NCBI GenBank assembly: GCA_018883485.1
Contig: VEQB01000001.1
Coordinates: 1 to 26,593, forward strand
Source of the DNA: Bacteroidota bacterium
Lineage (GTDB): Bacteria; Bacteroidota; Bacteroidia; UKL13-3
Direction of reading: 5' to 3'
DNA length: 26,593 nt
Positions 1-8,807 of this stretch are shown piece by piece. Numbering within the stretch: the first letter of the stretch is position 1; the number at the start of each line of letters is the position of its first letter. The position numbers and the translations under genes are program-made. The notes under the pieces were generated by a model. The model saw only the letters and a list, made by a program, of their open reading frames with translations. It searched no databases and was not told the origin of the DNA.

Positions 1-1035
1 GTGCTAAGCTCTGGCTATTTATCGCCTAAAGAGGCAATAAACTTGTTGGATAGCATGAAGCATAGTGCACTCTTCCGCCCAGATCAATACAGTTATTTAC
101 TGTATCCCAATAAAAATCTCCCTAAATTTTTAGAGAAAAACAACATACCTAAAAATGCAATAGAAAAATCAAAGCTTATTCAAATGATGCTTGCTGCTGC
201 AGACAAATCATTAGTTGAGCAAGACATTAAAGGGGAATACCATTTTAATGGCAATTTTAAAAACGCCTCTGATTTGAGTGATGCTATAGCAAAATTAGAC
301 AAGCAGAAGTATGGCGAACTCATTGCTAAAGAAAGACAGGCACTGTTAGAAGTTTTTGAAGCCGTGTTTGATCATAAATCATTTACAGGTCGTTCTGGTA
401 CCTTTTATGGTTACGAAGGGCTTGGCTCAATCTATTGGCATATGGTTTCTAAGCTGCAATTAGCTGTTCAAGAAGTATGTTTACAAGCCTTACAAGCAAA
501 TGAGTCTGCCGAGGTAATAGGTAAACTTTTAGAACATTACTACGAAATCAATGCAGGAATTGGTGTACATAAATCGCCTTCTCTATATGGTGCATTCCCT
601 ACCGACCCATATTCGCACACACCAGCAAACAAAGGTGCGCAACAACCGGGTATGACGGGTCAGGTAAAGGAAGATATTTTAAGTAGATTTGGTGAGTTGG
701 GAGTTTTTGTGGCTGATGGGTGTTTATATTTTAACCCATGCCTTTTGCGTAAAGACGAGTTTACTACTCAAGAACGCACTTTTAATTATGTTACCTTAAA
801 TAAAGAACATAAAACGTTTGCTCCTCCTGTAGGTTCTATTTGTTTTACCTATTGCCAATTACCTGTAATTTATAACTTGTCTGATGAAAATTACCTAGAA
901 ATTGAAATGAAAGATGGCACTTTGATGAAGCAAAATGCTCTCTACTTAAATAGGGAGAATAGCGCACACATTTTTTGTAGAACAGGAGAAATAGCTAAAA
1001 TCACTGTACATATTAAAAAGTCTATTTTAAAGTAA
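1..1035 (+). CDS. C-terminal part of a large protein, possibly a GH94/GH149/GH161-type beta-1,3-glucan phosphorylase (5' truncated)
   Basis: The frame is open from the first base of the window, so the 344 residues seen are only the tail of a longer protein and the initial GTG need not be a start. There is no signal peptide or membrane segment in the visible part. A helical stretch containing 'GRSGTFYGYEGLGSIYWHMV' (residues about 131-150) and a conserved-looking 'YGAFPTDPYSHTPANKGAQQ' block (about 199-218) are followed by a C-terminal region that looks beta-rich. I recall this pattern from the C-terminal half of large cytoplasmic glucan phosphorylase-like proteins encoded beside GH17 genes. 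That is recollection, not a search result. The catalytic region of such enzymes lies upstream, outside the window. The stop is 4 bases before a GH17 lipoprotein gene, so it is the same operon. Alternatively it is an uncharacterised (alpha/alpha)6-barrel protein. Confidence 0.45.
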   Translation: MLSSGYLSPKEAINLLDSMKHSALFRPDQYSYLLYPNKNLPKFLEKNNIPKNAIEKSKLIQMMLAAADKSLVEQDIKGEYHFNGNFKNASDLSDAIAKLDKQKYGELIAKERQALLEVFEAVFDHKSFTGRSGTFYGYEGLGSIYWHMVSKLQLAVQEVCLQALQANESAEVIGKLLEHYYEINAGIGVHKSPSLYGAFPTDPYSHTPANKGAQQPGMTGQVKEDILSRFGELGVFVADGCLYFNPCLLRKDEFTTQERTFNYVTLNKEHKTFAPPVGSICFTYCQLPVIYNLSDENYLEIEMKDGTLMKQNALYLNRENSAHIFCRTGEIAKITVHIKKSILK

Positions 1036-1039
1036 TAGT

Positions 1040-2302
1040 ATGCCAAAGCTTAGTTTGAAATACTTTTTGTTTCTCTTAATAATAATTAATCTAAGCGCGT
1101 GCAATTTTCAAGACGGCGTCAATAAGGAAAATCATTCTGAGTTTAATATAACTGCCGCTCAAATCTTAGGAGATTCTAACTACATAGCTTTATGTTATGG
1201 AGGTTATAGAACAATTTCTCGAGATACACAACCTACCCTAACTCAACTTAAAGAGGATTTGAGGATAATGCGTGCTATGGGTGCAAAAGTACTCCGAACT
1301 TATAATACCAAATATGCAGAAATAAATAATTTGTTGAAGGCAATTACAACGTTGAAAGAAGAAGACCCAACTTTTGAAATGTATGTAATGCTTGGAGCTT
1401 GGATAGATTGTGAAAATGCTTGGTCTAATGCTGAACCCAATCATGAAAAGGAAAATGAATTAGCCAATGCTGAAGAAATTGCAAGAGCTGTTCAATTGGC
1501 AAATCAATATCCAGCTATAGTAAAAATAATATCTGTTGGTAATGAAGCTATGGTGAAGTGGGCTACTAGTTATTATGTATCGCCAAACATTATTTTAAAA
1601 TGGGTAAATCATTTACAGCAGTTAAAACTAGAAAACAGATTGCCCAAAGATTTATGGATTACATCCTCTGATAATTTCGCTTCTTGGGGCGGTGGAGATT
1701 CTTCTTATTATGTTGATAATTTAAAGAAATTGTACCAAGCTGTGGATTATGTCTCTATTCATACTTATCCCATGCATGACACACATTACAATCCTGTTTT
1801 TTGGGGATTGAAAGCCAGTGAAAAAAGCTTAAACAAAACGGAAAAAATTGATTCGTTGATGGTACGTTCTGTTAACTATGCAAAAGGACAATACTTTAGT
1901 GTAAAAAGTTATATGCATTCAATTGGAGTGGAAAAGCCTATTCATATTGGTGAAACGGGCTGGGCAACTCAATCTGATGGCTTTTATGGAAAGGATGGGT
2001 CGAAGGCTTGTGATGAATATAAATCTGCTAGATATTACCAATTGATGAGGGAATGGACAAATAAAGAGAGAATCACTTGTTTCTTTTTTGAAGCTTTTGA
2101 CGAGAAGTGGAAGGATTCTAAGAATCCCAATGGCTCTGAAAATCATTTTGGATTATTTACCATTGAGGGAAAAGCCAAGAATACTTTATGGGAAATGTGG
2201 GATCAAGGCGCATTTAAAAACTTGACAAGAGATGGTAGACCAATTGAAAAAACTTATAATGGCATAAAAGAGGATTTAATTTATACCGTTGAATTGCCTT
2301 AA
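1040..2302 (+). CDS. GH17-type beta-1,3-glucanase, lipoprotein
   Basis: This 420-residue protein has a lipoprotein signal peptide: a hydrophobic core at residues 8-19 and the lipobox LSAC with Cys21. It should therefore be exported and anchored in the inner or outer membrane. The rest is a TIM-barrel glycoside hydrolase of family 17. The acid/base glutamate is E169 in 'SVGNEA', and the nucleophile is E305 in 'HIGETGW' at the end of a strand. Both fit the GH17 pattern, whose members cut or transfer beta-1,3-glucans. 'VSIHTYP' (238-244) and 'FFFEAFDEKWK' (348-358) are shared closely with the GH17 gene at 7118, so the two belong to one subtype. It lies 4 bases after the preceding gene and 16 before a GH30 gene. 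The exact linkage specificity, and hydrolase versus transglycosylase activity, cannot be read from the sequence. Confidence 0.85.
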   Translation: MPKLSLKYFLFLLIIINLSACNFQDGVNKENHSEFNITAAQILGDSNYIALCYGGYRTISRDTQPTLTQLKEDLRIMRAMGAKVLRTYNTKYAEINNLLKAITTLKEEDPTFEMYVMLGAWIDCENAWSNAEPNHEKENELANAEEIARAVQLANQYPAIVKIISVGNEAMVKWATSYYVSPNIILKWVNHLQQLKLENRLPKDLWITSSDNFASWGGGDSSYYVDNLKKLYQAVDYVSIHTYPMHDTHYNPVFWGLKASEKSLNKTEKIDSLMVRSVNYAKGQYFSVKSYMHSIGVEKPIHIGETGWATQSDGFYGKDGSKACDEYKSARYYQLMREWTNKERITCFFFEAFDEKWKDSKNPNGSENHFGLFTIEGKAKNTLWEMWDQGAFKNLTRDGRPIEKTYNGIKEDLIYTVELP

Positions 2303-2318
2303 GGTTAAAAAATAAGAA

Positions 2319-3827
2319 ATGAAAAAAATAAAACCCCACTTCTGTTGCTTTAATTTTATATCATTGGTATTGATTAGTGTGTTTTTTATTCAATGTTCAA
2401 ATGAGGAAAAAATGATTATGAATGTATACGAAACCTCTGAAAGTGGCAATGCACTTACCTTAATCAAAGCGTTTCAAACCGCTGACCAAACTTTAACTAT
2501 TCAGGTTGATCCTGAAAAGCAATTTCAAAAAATTACTGGATTTGGTGGGTCGTTTACTGAAGCCTCTGCTTTTTTATTGAATAAACTAAGCCCAGCCAAT
2601 AGAAAGAAAGTGTTAGATGCCTATTTTAGTGAAGAAGGTGCACGTTATTCTTTAACCAGAACACATATTGCCTCTTGTGATTTTTCTTTAAACAATTATA
2701 CTTACGCCAAAGTTGAGAATGATTTAGACTTAAAACATTTCACCATACAAGATGATAAAGCTGATTTAATTACGATGATTCTGGAAGCGCAAAAAATTTC
2801 TAAGGATGGATTTAAAATTATTGCCTCACCTTGGACTGCCCCACCTTGGATGAAAGACAATAAAAGTTATGTAGGAGGAACACTGTTGCCTCAGTTTAAT
2901 AATGTTTTTGCCTTATATTTTTCTAAATACTTAACTGCCTATAAAAAGGAGGGTATTGATATTTGGGGGGTTACAGTAATTAACGAACCTCATGGAAATG
3001 GCAATAATTGGGAAAGCACTTTATTTTCACCCAAAGAAATGACTGATTTTGTTCAAGATCATTTGGGTCCAAAACTAGAAAAGGATGGTTGGGGTGAGGT
3101 TAAAATTTTTGGCTACGATCAAAACAGAGCAGGCTTAAAAGAATGGGTAGATGAAATGTACCGAGATGAAAAATCATCCAACTATTTTGCTGGTACTGCC
3201 ATTCATTGGTACGAAAGTACCTACGATTATTTTCCTGAGGCCTTGCAATATGCACATAAAAAAGCGCCACAAAAATATTTAATTGAAACCGAAGGCTGTG
3301 TAGATTCAGAAGTGCCAAAATGGAAAGATGACAAATGGTATTGGCAAAAAGAAGCTACGGATTGGGGATGGGATTGGGCAAGTGAAAAGGATAAACATTT
3401 ACACCCAAAATATGCTCCGGTTAATAGATATGCCACAGATATCATTGGTTGTTTAAACAATTATGTGGACGGCTGGATTGATTGGAATATGGTTTTAGAT
3501 ACACAAGGAGGCCCTAATTGGTTTAAAAATTGGTGTGTTGCTCCTGTAATTGTAAGCCCAGAAAAAGATGAAGTTTACTTTACTCCATTGTATTATGTAA
3601 TGGCACATTTTAGTAAATTTATGCGTCCTGGAGCTGTTAAAATTGCTTGTGAAATTAACCACAAAGAAGTGATGGCCACTGCAGTCAAAAATTTGGATGG
3701 CAGTATTGCCATAGTGGTATTTAATCCTACTGAAGAGAAATACAATATTACCATCAACTTAAATAAGCAAACCCAAACGCTTAGCATAGATTCGAAAGCA
3801 TTACAAACAATAGTACTCAATCAATAA
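2319..3827 (+). CDS. GH30 beta-glucosidase/beta-1,6-glucanase-like lipoprotein
   Basis: This 502-residue protein has a hydrophobic leader (residues 11-24) and a Cys at 26 in the imperfect lipobox FIQC. Acidic residues follow the Cys (SNEE), as in Bacteroidota surface-export signals, so it is probably an outer-membrane lipoprotein. The body is a typical GH30 (glucosylceramidase-like) enzyme: 'GFGGSFTEAS' (74-83), 'SPWTAPPWMK' (170-179), the acid/base E223 in 'VINEPHG', and the nucleophile E325 in 'ETEGC'. A C-terminal beta-domain covers about 425-502. Several GH30 subfamilies in Bacteroidota are beta-1,6-glucanases, which suits a laminarin-like substrate with beta-1,6 branches. That specificity is inferred from the GH17 neighbours. 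A beta-glucosidase role is also possible. It is tightly linked to the genes on both sides (16 and 5 bases). Confidence 0.87.
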   Translation: MKKIKPHFCCFNFISLVLISVFFIQCSNEEKMIMNVYETSESGNALTLIKAFQTADQTLTIQVDPEKQFQKITGFGGSFTEASAFLLNKLSPANRKKVLDAYFSEEGARYSLTRTHIASCDFSLNNYTYAKVENDLDLKHFTIQDDKADLITMILEAQKISKDGFKIIASPWTAPPWMKDNKSYVGGTLLPQFNNVFALYFSKYLTAYKKEGIDIWGVTVINEPHGNGNNWESTLFSPKEMTDFVQDHLGPKLEKDGWGEVKIFGYDQNRAGLKEWVDEMYRDEKSSNYFAGTAIHWYESTYDYFPEALQYAHKKAPQKYLIETEGCVDSEVPKWKDDKWYWQKEATDWGWDWASEKDKHLHPKYAPVNRYATDIIGCLNNYVDGWIDWNMVLDTQGGPNWFKNWCVAPVIVSPEKDEVYFTPLYYVMAHFSKFMRPGAVKIACEINHKEVMATAVKNLDGSIAIVVFNPTEEKYNITINLNKQTQTLSIDSKALQTIVLNQ

Positions 3828-3832
3828 AACCT

Positions 3833-6172
3833 ATGTCCAACCAAACATTAGTAAAAAGAGTTCCTAGATCGCAAAAAATTGCGTTTGGTTTGGGTATGCT
3901 TGCCAATCAAATGTTTCCGGCCGCCCTGGGTATTTTTATAGTAATACTCATTGAAGGCCTTGGGTTTCCGGGTTGGATGTTGGGTATTATCTATTTTGTG
4001 CCCAAGCTATTTGATGCGATAACCGACCCAATAATGGGTTTTATAACCGATAATACTAAGTCGAAATGGGGCCGTAGAAGACACTATGTTTTAATAGGCG
4101 CAATTATCATGGGCTTATCATTTGCTTCCATGTGGCAGTTATATGCAACCAATAGTGTGAATTATAACTTTTTTTACTTCTTGATTTGGTCATTAGTTTT
4201 CTTTCTGGGACTAACCATTTTTAGTGTTCCTTATGTTGCCATGGGCTATGAAATGAGCGATGATTTCCATGAACGAACCGAAATTATGGCCACCGCGCAG
4301 CTTATTGGGCAATTGGCTTGGGTAATTGCTCCTTGGTTTTGGGTAATTATGTACGACCCTAGATTTTTTGAATCAACAGAAATTGCCACCCGAACCCTTG
4401 CCGTCTATGTGGCTATCGGGTGCTCTATTTTGGCTGCTGTGCCCGCTATTTTTATTAATAGTAAATCTACTTTAAATGAAAACTATGAACCTTTAACTTT
4501 AAAAAATATTAGTTCTAGTTTCGACCAAATTATAGAAGGATTTAGAGATGCCTTAAAAATAGAACCTTTCAGAAAATTATGTATTGCTACCTTCCTAATA
4601 TTTAATGCATTTAATACGGTTGCAGGCTTTTCCTTTTTTATTATTAAGTATTTTATCTTTAGTGAAAACCCCGCAAATTTTGGTGTTTGGCCAACGCTTT
4701 TTGGAAGCATTGGTGCCATTATCACCACCATTTTGGTTATTCCAATTGTGTCTCGCATGTCGAAATTAATGGGCAAAAAGAAAGCCTTCATTATCTCGCA
4801 GCTCATATCTATAATTGGATATATTCTATTCTGGTTTTTGTTTGTACCAGGTAAGCCGTATTTGTTCATTTTTGCTTTACCATTTTTCTCGTTTGGTATA
4901 GGTAGTTTGTTTACACTCATGATGTCTATGACATCTGATGTAATTGATATAGATGAGTTAAATACAGGCAAAAGAAGAGAAGGCATTTTTGGCGCTATTT
5001 ATTGGTGGATGGTAAAATTTGGACTAGCCATTGCTGGTTTATTAAGCGGATTAATTTTATCTTTTGTTGCATTTAATTCGGGTGCCGATTCTCAAACTGC
5101 ACAATCTATGTTTGAGTTAAGGTTGTTTTTCTCTGGAATACCCATCTTAGGAACCTTAATAGCCATTTGGGTAATGAAAGATTATGATGTTACAGAAGAG
5201 AAAGCCAGAGAAATAAGCGCAGAATTACATAAACGTAAAAACAAAAATATTCCTCCTTACTTGCAAGGCAAACTACATTCATTGTTACAAAACCTAAATT
5301 TAAATATTATTAATGGTATTGATTACAGCACTAAAAGTGAAGCCGAAATAGAATCTAAGTTTACAGAAGTATTTGATCAAGGCTTACATGGTTTATGCTT
5401 TAGCCCTTATATTGAAGGACAAAAAGCAGGAGATATTTTATCGGCAGAACAAATAAGAAAACGAATAGATATTATTGCACCGCATACAAAATGGATCAGG
5501 ACTTTTTCATCTACTGAAGGAAATGAGTTTATACCTGAAATAGCGTATCAAAAAGGTATTAAAACGATTGTGGGTGCTTGGATAAGCAATGACAAAGAGA
5601 GAAATGAGAGAGAAATCAATGCATTGATTAAACTTGCAAATGCTGGATTGGTTGATATTGCGGCTGTTGGAAATGAAGTATTGCACAGAGGAGAAATTTC
5701 GGAAACCGAATTGATTGATTACATAAATAGAGTGAAAAATTCCATTCCTACTCATATTGAAGTGGGTTATGTGGATGCCTATTATCAATTTATAGAAAGG
5801 CCTAAACTGATAGATGTGTGCGACTTGATTTTATGTAATTTCTATCCTTTTTGGGAAGGTGCAGTTATTGATTATTCAATGTCATATCTTACTAATATGC
5901 TTGATGTAACTAAAGCAATAAGCAATGGTAAAAGGATTATTGTAACAGAAGCAGGATGGCCTAGTTTTGGCGAAACGATTGATAATGCAGTGCCATCAAG
6001 AATTAATGCAATGAAATATTTTATCATTTCACAACAATGGGCAAAAAACAATAACCTAGAACTATTCCATTTCTCTTCATTCGACGAATCATGGAAAGTT
6101 TTGCAAGAAGGTAAAGTTGGAACCTCCTGGGGGTTATGGGATAAAAACGAAAAATTTAAGTATAAAAATTAA
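3833..6172 (+). CDS. GPH/MelB-type MFS sugar transporter fused to a cytoplasmic GH17 domain
   Basis: One uninterrupted frame of 779 residues holds two proteins. Residues 1 to about 455 are a glycoside-pentoside-hexuronide:cation symporter with twelve predicted membrane segments and the MelB-like signature 'DAITDPIMGFITDNTK' followed by 'WGRRR' (61-83). After a charged linker (about 455-480), residues 490-779 are a complete GH17 barrel with acid/base E615 in 'AVGNEV' and nucleophile E706 in 'VTEAGWP'. No methionine occurs between residues 448 and 683, so the GH17 part has no ATG start of its own and the fusion seems genuine. Twelve segments put the C-terminus in the cytoplasm, where the enzyme would meet its substrate as it enters. 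The domain closely resembles the next gene. It lies 5 bases after the GH30 gene. Transporter substrates are inferred to be beta-glucan oligosaccharides. Confidence 0.88.
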   Translation: MSNQTLVKRVPRSQKIAFGLGMLANQMFPAALGIFIVILIEGLGFPGWMLGIIYFVPKLFDAITDPIMGFITDNTKSKWGRRRHYVLIGAIIMGLSFASMWQLYATNSVNYNFFYFLIWSLVFFLGLTIFSVPYVAMGYEMSDDFHERTEIMATAQLIGQLAWVIAPWFWVIMYDPRFFESTEIATRTLAVYVAIGCSILAAVPAIFINSKSTLNENYEPLTLKNISSSFDQIIEGFRDALKIEPFRKLCIATFLIFNAFNTVAGFSFFIIKYFIFSENPANFGVWPTLFGSIGAIITTILVIPIVSRMSKLMGKKKAFIISQLISIIGYILFWFLFVPGKPYLFIFALPFFSFGIGSLFTLMMSMTSDVIDIDELNTGKRREGIFGAIYWWMVKFGLAIAGLLSGLILSFVAFNSGADSQTAQSMFELRLFFSGIPILGTLIAIWVMKDYDVTEEKAREISAELHKRKNKNIPPYLQGKLHSLLQNLNLNIINGIDYSTKSEAEIESKFTEVFDQGLHGLCFSPYIEGQKAGDILSAEQIRKRIDIIAPHTKWIRTFSSTEGNEFIPEIAYQKGIKTIVGAWISNDKERNEREINALIKLANAGLVDIAAVGNEVLHRGEISETELIDYINRVKNSIPTHIEVGYVDAYYQFIERPKLIDVCDLILCNFYPFWEGAVIDYSMSYLTNMLDVTKAISNGKRIIVTEAGWPSFGETIDNAVPSRINAMKYFIISQQWAKNNNLELFHFSSFDESWKVLQEGKVGTSWGLWDKNEKFKYKN

Positions 6173-6182
6173 ACTATAGAAT

Positions 6183-7118
6183 ATGTCATACAGAGAAGGT
6201 CATTTATTTAACGCAGAAAATAAAGAGCATTATTTTCATTCGCAACAAGAGAATAGACTAGAAGTTGAATGGATTAATTATTCAGAACTTACAACAGATG
6301 ATTTAAGAAGTTTATGGATTAAAACCTTGCAAAATGGCATCCATGGCATGTGTTTTAGTATTTATGAAGATGGCCAAAAACCGGGTTCAATCATTACAGA
6401 GTCTCAAGTTGAAAGACGGATTAACATTTTAAAACCGTATGCAAAATGGGTGCGCTCATTTTCTTGCATTGAAGGTAATGAACACATACCTAGAGTGGCT
6501 AAAAAACACGGCATGAAAACACTTGTTGGAGCCTGGTTAGGGGGTGATTTGGAATTGAATGAAAGAGAAATTGAAGCACTAATAGCTATGGCAAAAGAGG
6601 GTTTGGTTGATGTTGCGGCTGTAGGAAATGAAGTGATGTATAGAAAGGATTTGACAGAAGAGCAATTATTAACTTATATCCAAAGGGTGAAAGATGCCAT
6701 TCCCAACATTCCTGTAGGTTATGTAGATGCTTATTATGAATTTTCGCATAGACCAAGAATTACAGAAATTTGCGATGTTATCTTAACTAATTGCTATCCA
6801 TATTGGGAAGGTTGCCCAATAGAATATTCTTTTGAACATATGAAAAGCATGTATGAATCTGCAAAACATGCTGGCCAAGGTAAACGCGTAATCATTACAG
6901 AAACTGGTTGGCCAAGCGAAGGAGGTGCATTTAAGGCATCTATTGCCACTAATGAAAATGCCATGCGCTATTTTATAGATTGCCAAAATTGGTGTAATGC
7001 CAATAACATCGAGAGTTTCTATTTTGCTTCTTTTGATGAGTCGTGGAAAGTAGGGCCAGAAGGTGATGTTGGCGCTTATTGGGGATTGTGGGACAAAAAC
7101 GAAAAAATAAAATTTTAA
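6183..7118 (+). CDS. Soluble GH17-type beta-1,3-glucan-active enzyme
   Basis: This 311-residue protein has no signal peptide or membrane segment and so is probably cytoplasmic. It is a single GH17 barrel with acid/base E150 ('AVGNEV') and nucleophile E240 ('ITETGWP'). It matches the GH17 half of the preceding transporter fusion along its whole length, including 'GLVDVAAVGNEV', 'VGYVDAYYEF', 'FDESWKV' and the ending 'GLWDKNEK'. The two look like products of a local duplication. The first 40 or so residues differ from the fusion. It starts 10 bases after the fusion gene and its stop overlaps the next start (TAATG), so translation is probably coupled. Activity on beta-1,3-glucan oligosaccharides is known for the family. 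Whether this copy hydrolyses or transfers is not visible. Confidence 0.82.
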   Translation: MSYREGHLFNAENKEHYFHSQQENRLEVEWINYSELTTDDLRSLWIKTLQNGIHGMCFSIYEDGQKPGSIITESQVERRINILKPYAKWVRSFSCIEGNEHIPRVAKKHGMKTLVGAWLGGDLELNEREIEALIAMAKEGLVDVAAVGNEVMYRKDLTEEQLLTYIQRVKDAIPNIPVGYVDAYYEFSHRPRITEICDVILTNCYPYWEGCPIEYSFEHMKSMYESAKHAGQGKRVIITETGWPSEGGAFKASIATNENAMRYFIDCQNWCNANNIESFYFASFDESWKVGPEGDVGAYWGLWDKNEKIKF

Positions 7119-8041
7119 TGAATAGTTTTTTTCAGCAGTTTAATTTACCATTTGCCAAAGCTATTTGTTATTCTGGTTTTAGAGATGGACAACAACCAGG
7201 AGGAATTGTTCCATCATATGAAGAGATAAAGGAAGATTTGTTACTTCTTAAGCCTCATTGGAATTATCTTCGCTTGTATGATTGTGACGAGCATGCATTA
7301 ACTGTAATTAAAGTTATTCAAAACGAGAAACTAGACTTTAAAGTAATGCTTGGTGCTTACATTGTAGCAGAAATGAATAATTATGGTTGTCCTTGGGGCG
7401 GTGGCATTTATGAGGAGGAGCAGCTAATAGAAAACATTAAAATTAACAATCAAAGAATAGAACGATTAATAGACTGGTCGAACCAATTCCCCGAAATTAT
7501 CTTTTGTGTTTCTTTAGGGAATGAAGCTTGTGTAGATTGGACAGATCATTATGTGCCAGTCAATCGTGTCATAGAATTTGCCAAAAAAGTGAAACAAAAT
7601 ATTAAACAACCCATCACTTTTTGCGAGAACTATGTTCCATGGCTAAATTACCTCAAACCACTTGTAGCCCATATAGATTTTATTTCAATACACACCTATC
7701 CCGTTTGGGAATACAAACACATACATGAAGCTGTTGATTATACAATAGCAAATTACGAGACGGTGGCTAATCATTACCCTGAAATTCCTATTGTAATAAC
7801 AGAAGCCGGGTGGGCTACCAATTCGCATGGAAGAGGGATTAATACGGAGCATGTTAATGAAGAAAATCAGAAAATGTATTACGAAGATTTGATGCACTGG
7901 TCTGAGAAAAATAATATTTTAACTTTCTTTTTTGAAGCCTTTGATGAAAATTGGAAAGGATCATCCGATCCAATGGAGCCTGAAAAACATTGGGGCGTTT
8001 TTAAAGCAGATAGGACCCCTAAGTTAGTGTTTGAGAAGTAA
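7118..8041 (+). CDS. Soluble GH17-type glycoside hydrolase, second subtype
   Basis: I chose the ATG at 7118, which shares its A with the TAA stop of the previous gene. An open frame extends 13 codons further upstream, but that stretch lies inside the previous gene and adds no recognisable domain. The product is 307 residues with no export signal. It carries GH17 acid/base E136 ('SLGNEA') and nucleophile E229 ('ITEAGWA'). 'FISIHTYPVWE' and 'FFFEAFDENWK' resemble the exported lipoprotein at 1040 rather than the two genes just upstream, so the operon contains two GH17 subtypes, each twice. It is the last gene of the operon. The convergent regulator gene ends 4 bases further on, and no hairpin terminator lies between them. 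Confidence 0.83.
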   Translation: MNSFFQQFNLPFAKAICYSGFRDGQQPGGIVPSYEEIKEDLLLLKPHWNYLRLYDCDEHALTVIKVIQNEKLDFKVMLGAYIVAEMNNYGCPWGGGIYEEEQLIENIKINNQRIERLIDWSNQFPEIIFCVSLGNEACVDWTDHYVPVNRVIEFAKKVKQNIKQPITFCENYVPWLNYLKPLVAHIDFISIHTYPVWEYKHIHEAVDYTIANYETVANHYPEIPIVITEAGWATNSHGRGINTEHVNEENQKMYYEDLMHWSEKNNILTFFFEAFDENWKGSSDPMEPEKHWGVFKADRTPKLVFEK

Positions 8042-8045
8042 TATT

Positions 8046-8771
8046 TTATAGCTCAAAAGAAAAGCCTTCCTTTTCTAATGCTCTATAACGTTTTTCATCA
8101 AATTCGAATAGTTGAGCAGGCCGGTGCGAAACATTTTCTTTAGCCTCTTTTAAGGGCTTTAAAATGTTCATCTCTATAATCTTTTTCCTAAAATTCGACT
8201 TGTCAAACTTGTATCCAAGTAATGCCTCATACAATAATTGAAGCTCTAGAAGGGTAAATTTGGGAGGTAGTAATTCAAAACCAGTGGGTTTATGTCTAAC
8301 CTCATCCTTTAAAGTCTCTATTCCCTTTAGTAAAATAGTGTGATGGTCAAAAGCCAATTCTGGTAGGTCATTAATATTAAACCATCTTGCAGATTTTGCC
8401 CAGGAAGATGCAATAGGTTTATAATCCATACTATTTACCAATGAAAAATAACCCACCGTAACCACCCGGTCAAGCGGGTGTCTATCTACACTTCCAAAAG
8501 CGAAAAATTGTTTTAGGTAAATGTTTTTTAATCCAGTGAGCTTCTCCAACACATTGTTAGCGGCATCACATAAGTTTTGCTTTGGCTCTACTAAGTCTCC
8601 TATTAAAGCCCAATTCCCCTTAAATGGCTCCAAACCTCTTTGCACCAGCAATACTTTTATCTCACCTTCTTGATATCCAAATATCACACAATCAACTGAT
8701 AAGCCAAAAACAAAGTAATCGTTTATAGGTAATTTATAGTCGGATATGTAGTATGAATTGGGAAACTTCAT
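8046..8771 (-). CDS. NrtR-family regulator: inactive Nudix domain plus winged helix
   Basis: This 241-residue protein has a Nudix fold (about 20-150) followed by a winged-helix DNA-binding region (about 165-241, with 'KPTGFELLPPKFTLLELQ' leading in). This is the layout of NrtR-type regulators, which in Bacteroidota often control sugar genes. The Nudix box is recognisable by position (58-81, 'GDLVEP' to 'LTGL'), but the catalytic REUxEE residues are replaced (N73, V74, K77, L78). It should therefore bind a nucleotide or sugar-derived ligand rather than hydrolyse one. It is convergent with the GH17/GH30 operon (4-base gap) and divergent from the secreted protein at 8881. The intergenic region has two palindromes that could be its operators. 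Control of these neighbours is inferred from position only. Confidence 0.82.
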   Translation of the reverse strand: MKFPNSYYISDYKLPINDYFVFGLSVDCVIFGYQEGEIKVLLVQRGLEPFKGNWALIGDLVEPKQNLCDAANNVLEKLTGLKNIYLKQFFAFGSVDRHPLDRVVTVGYFSLVNSMDYKPIASSWAKSARWFNINDLPELAFDHHTILLKGIETLKDEVRHKPTGFELLPPKFTLLELQLLYEALLGYKFDKSNFRKKIIEMNILKPLKEAKENVSHRPAQLFEFDEKRYRALEKEGFSFEL

Positions 8772-8807
8772 AGCGCAAATTAAGAAGATGTTTTTTATTA
8801 ATTGTAA

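Noticed and set aside
4483..4986. 167-codon open frame on the minus strand inside the transporter gene
   Set aside because: It is opposite the strongly supported membrane domain, has no recognisable domain, and its composition reflects the complementary strand of hydrophobic codons.
7079..7117. Longer N-terminus for the third GH17 gene
   Set aside because: It would overlap the previous gene by 40 bases with a basic, non-family stretch. The TAATG junction gives a natural coupled start.
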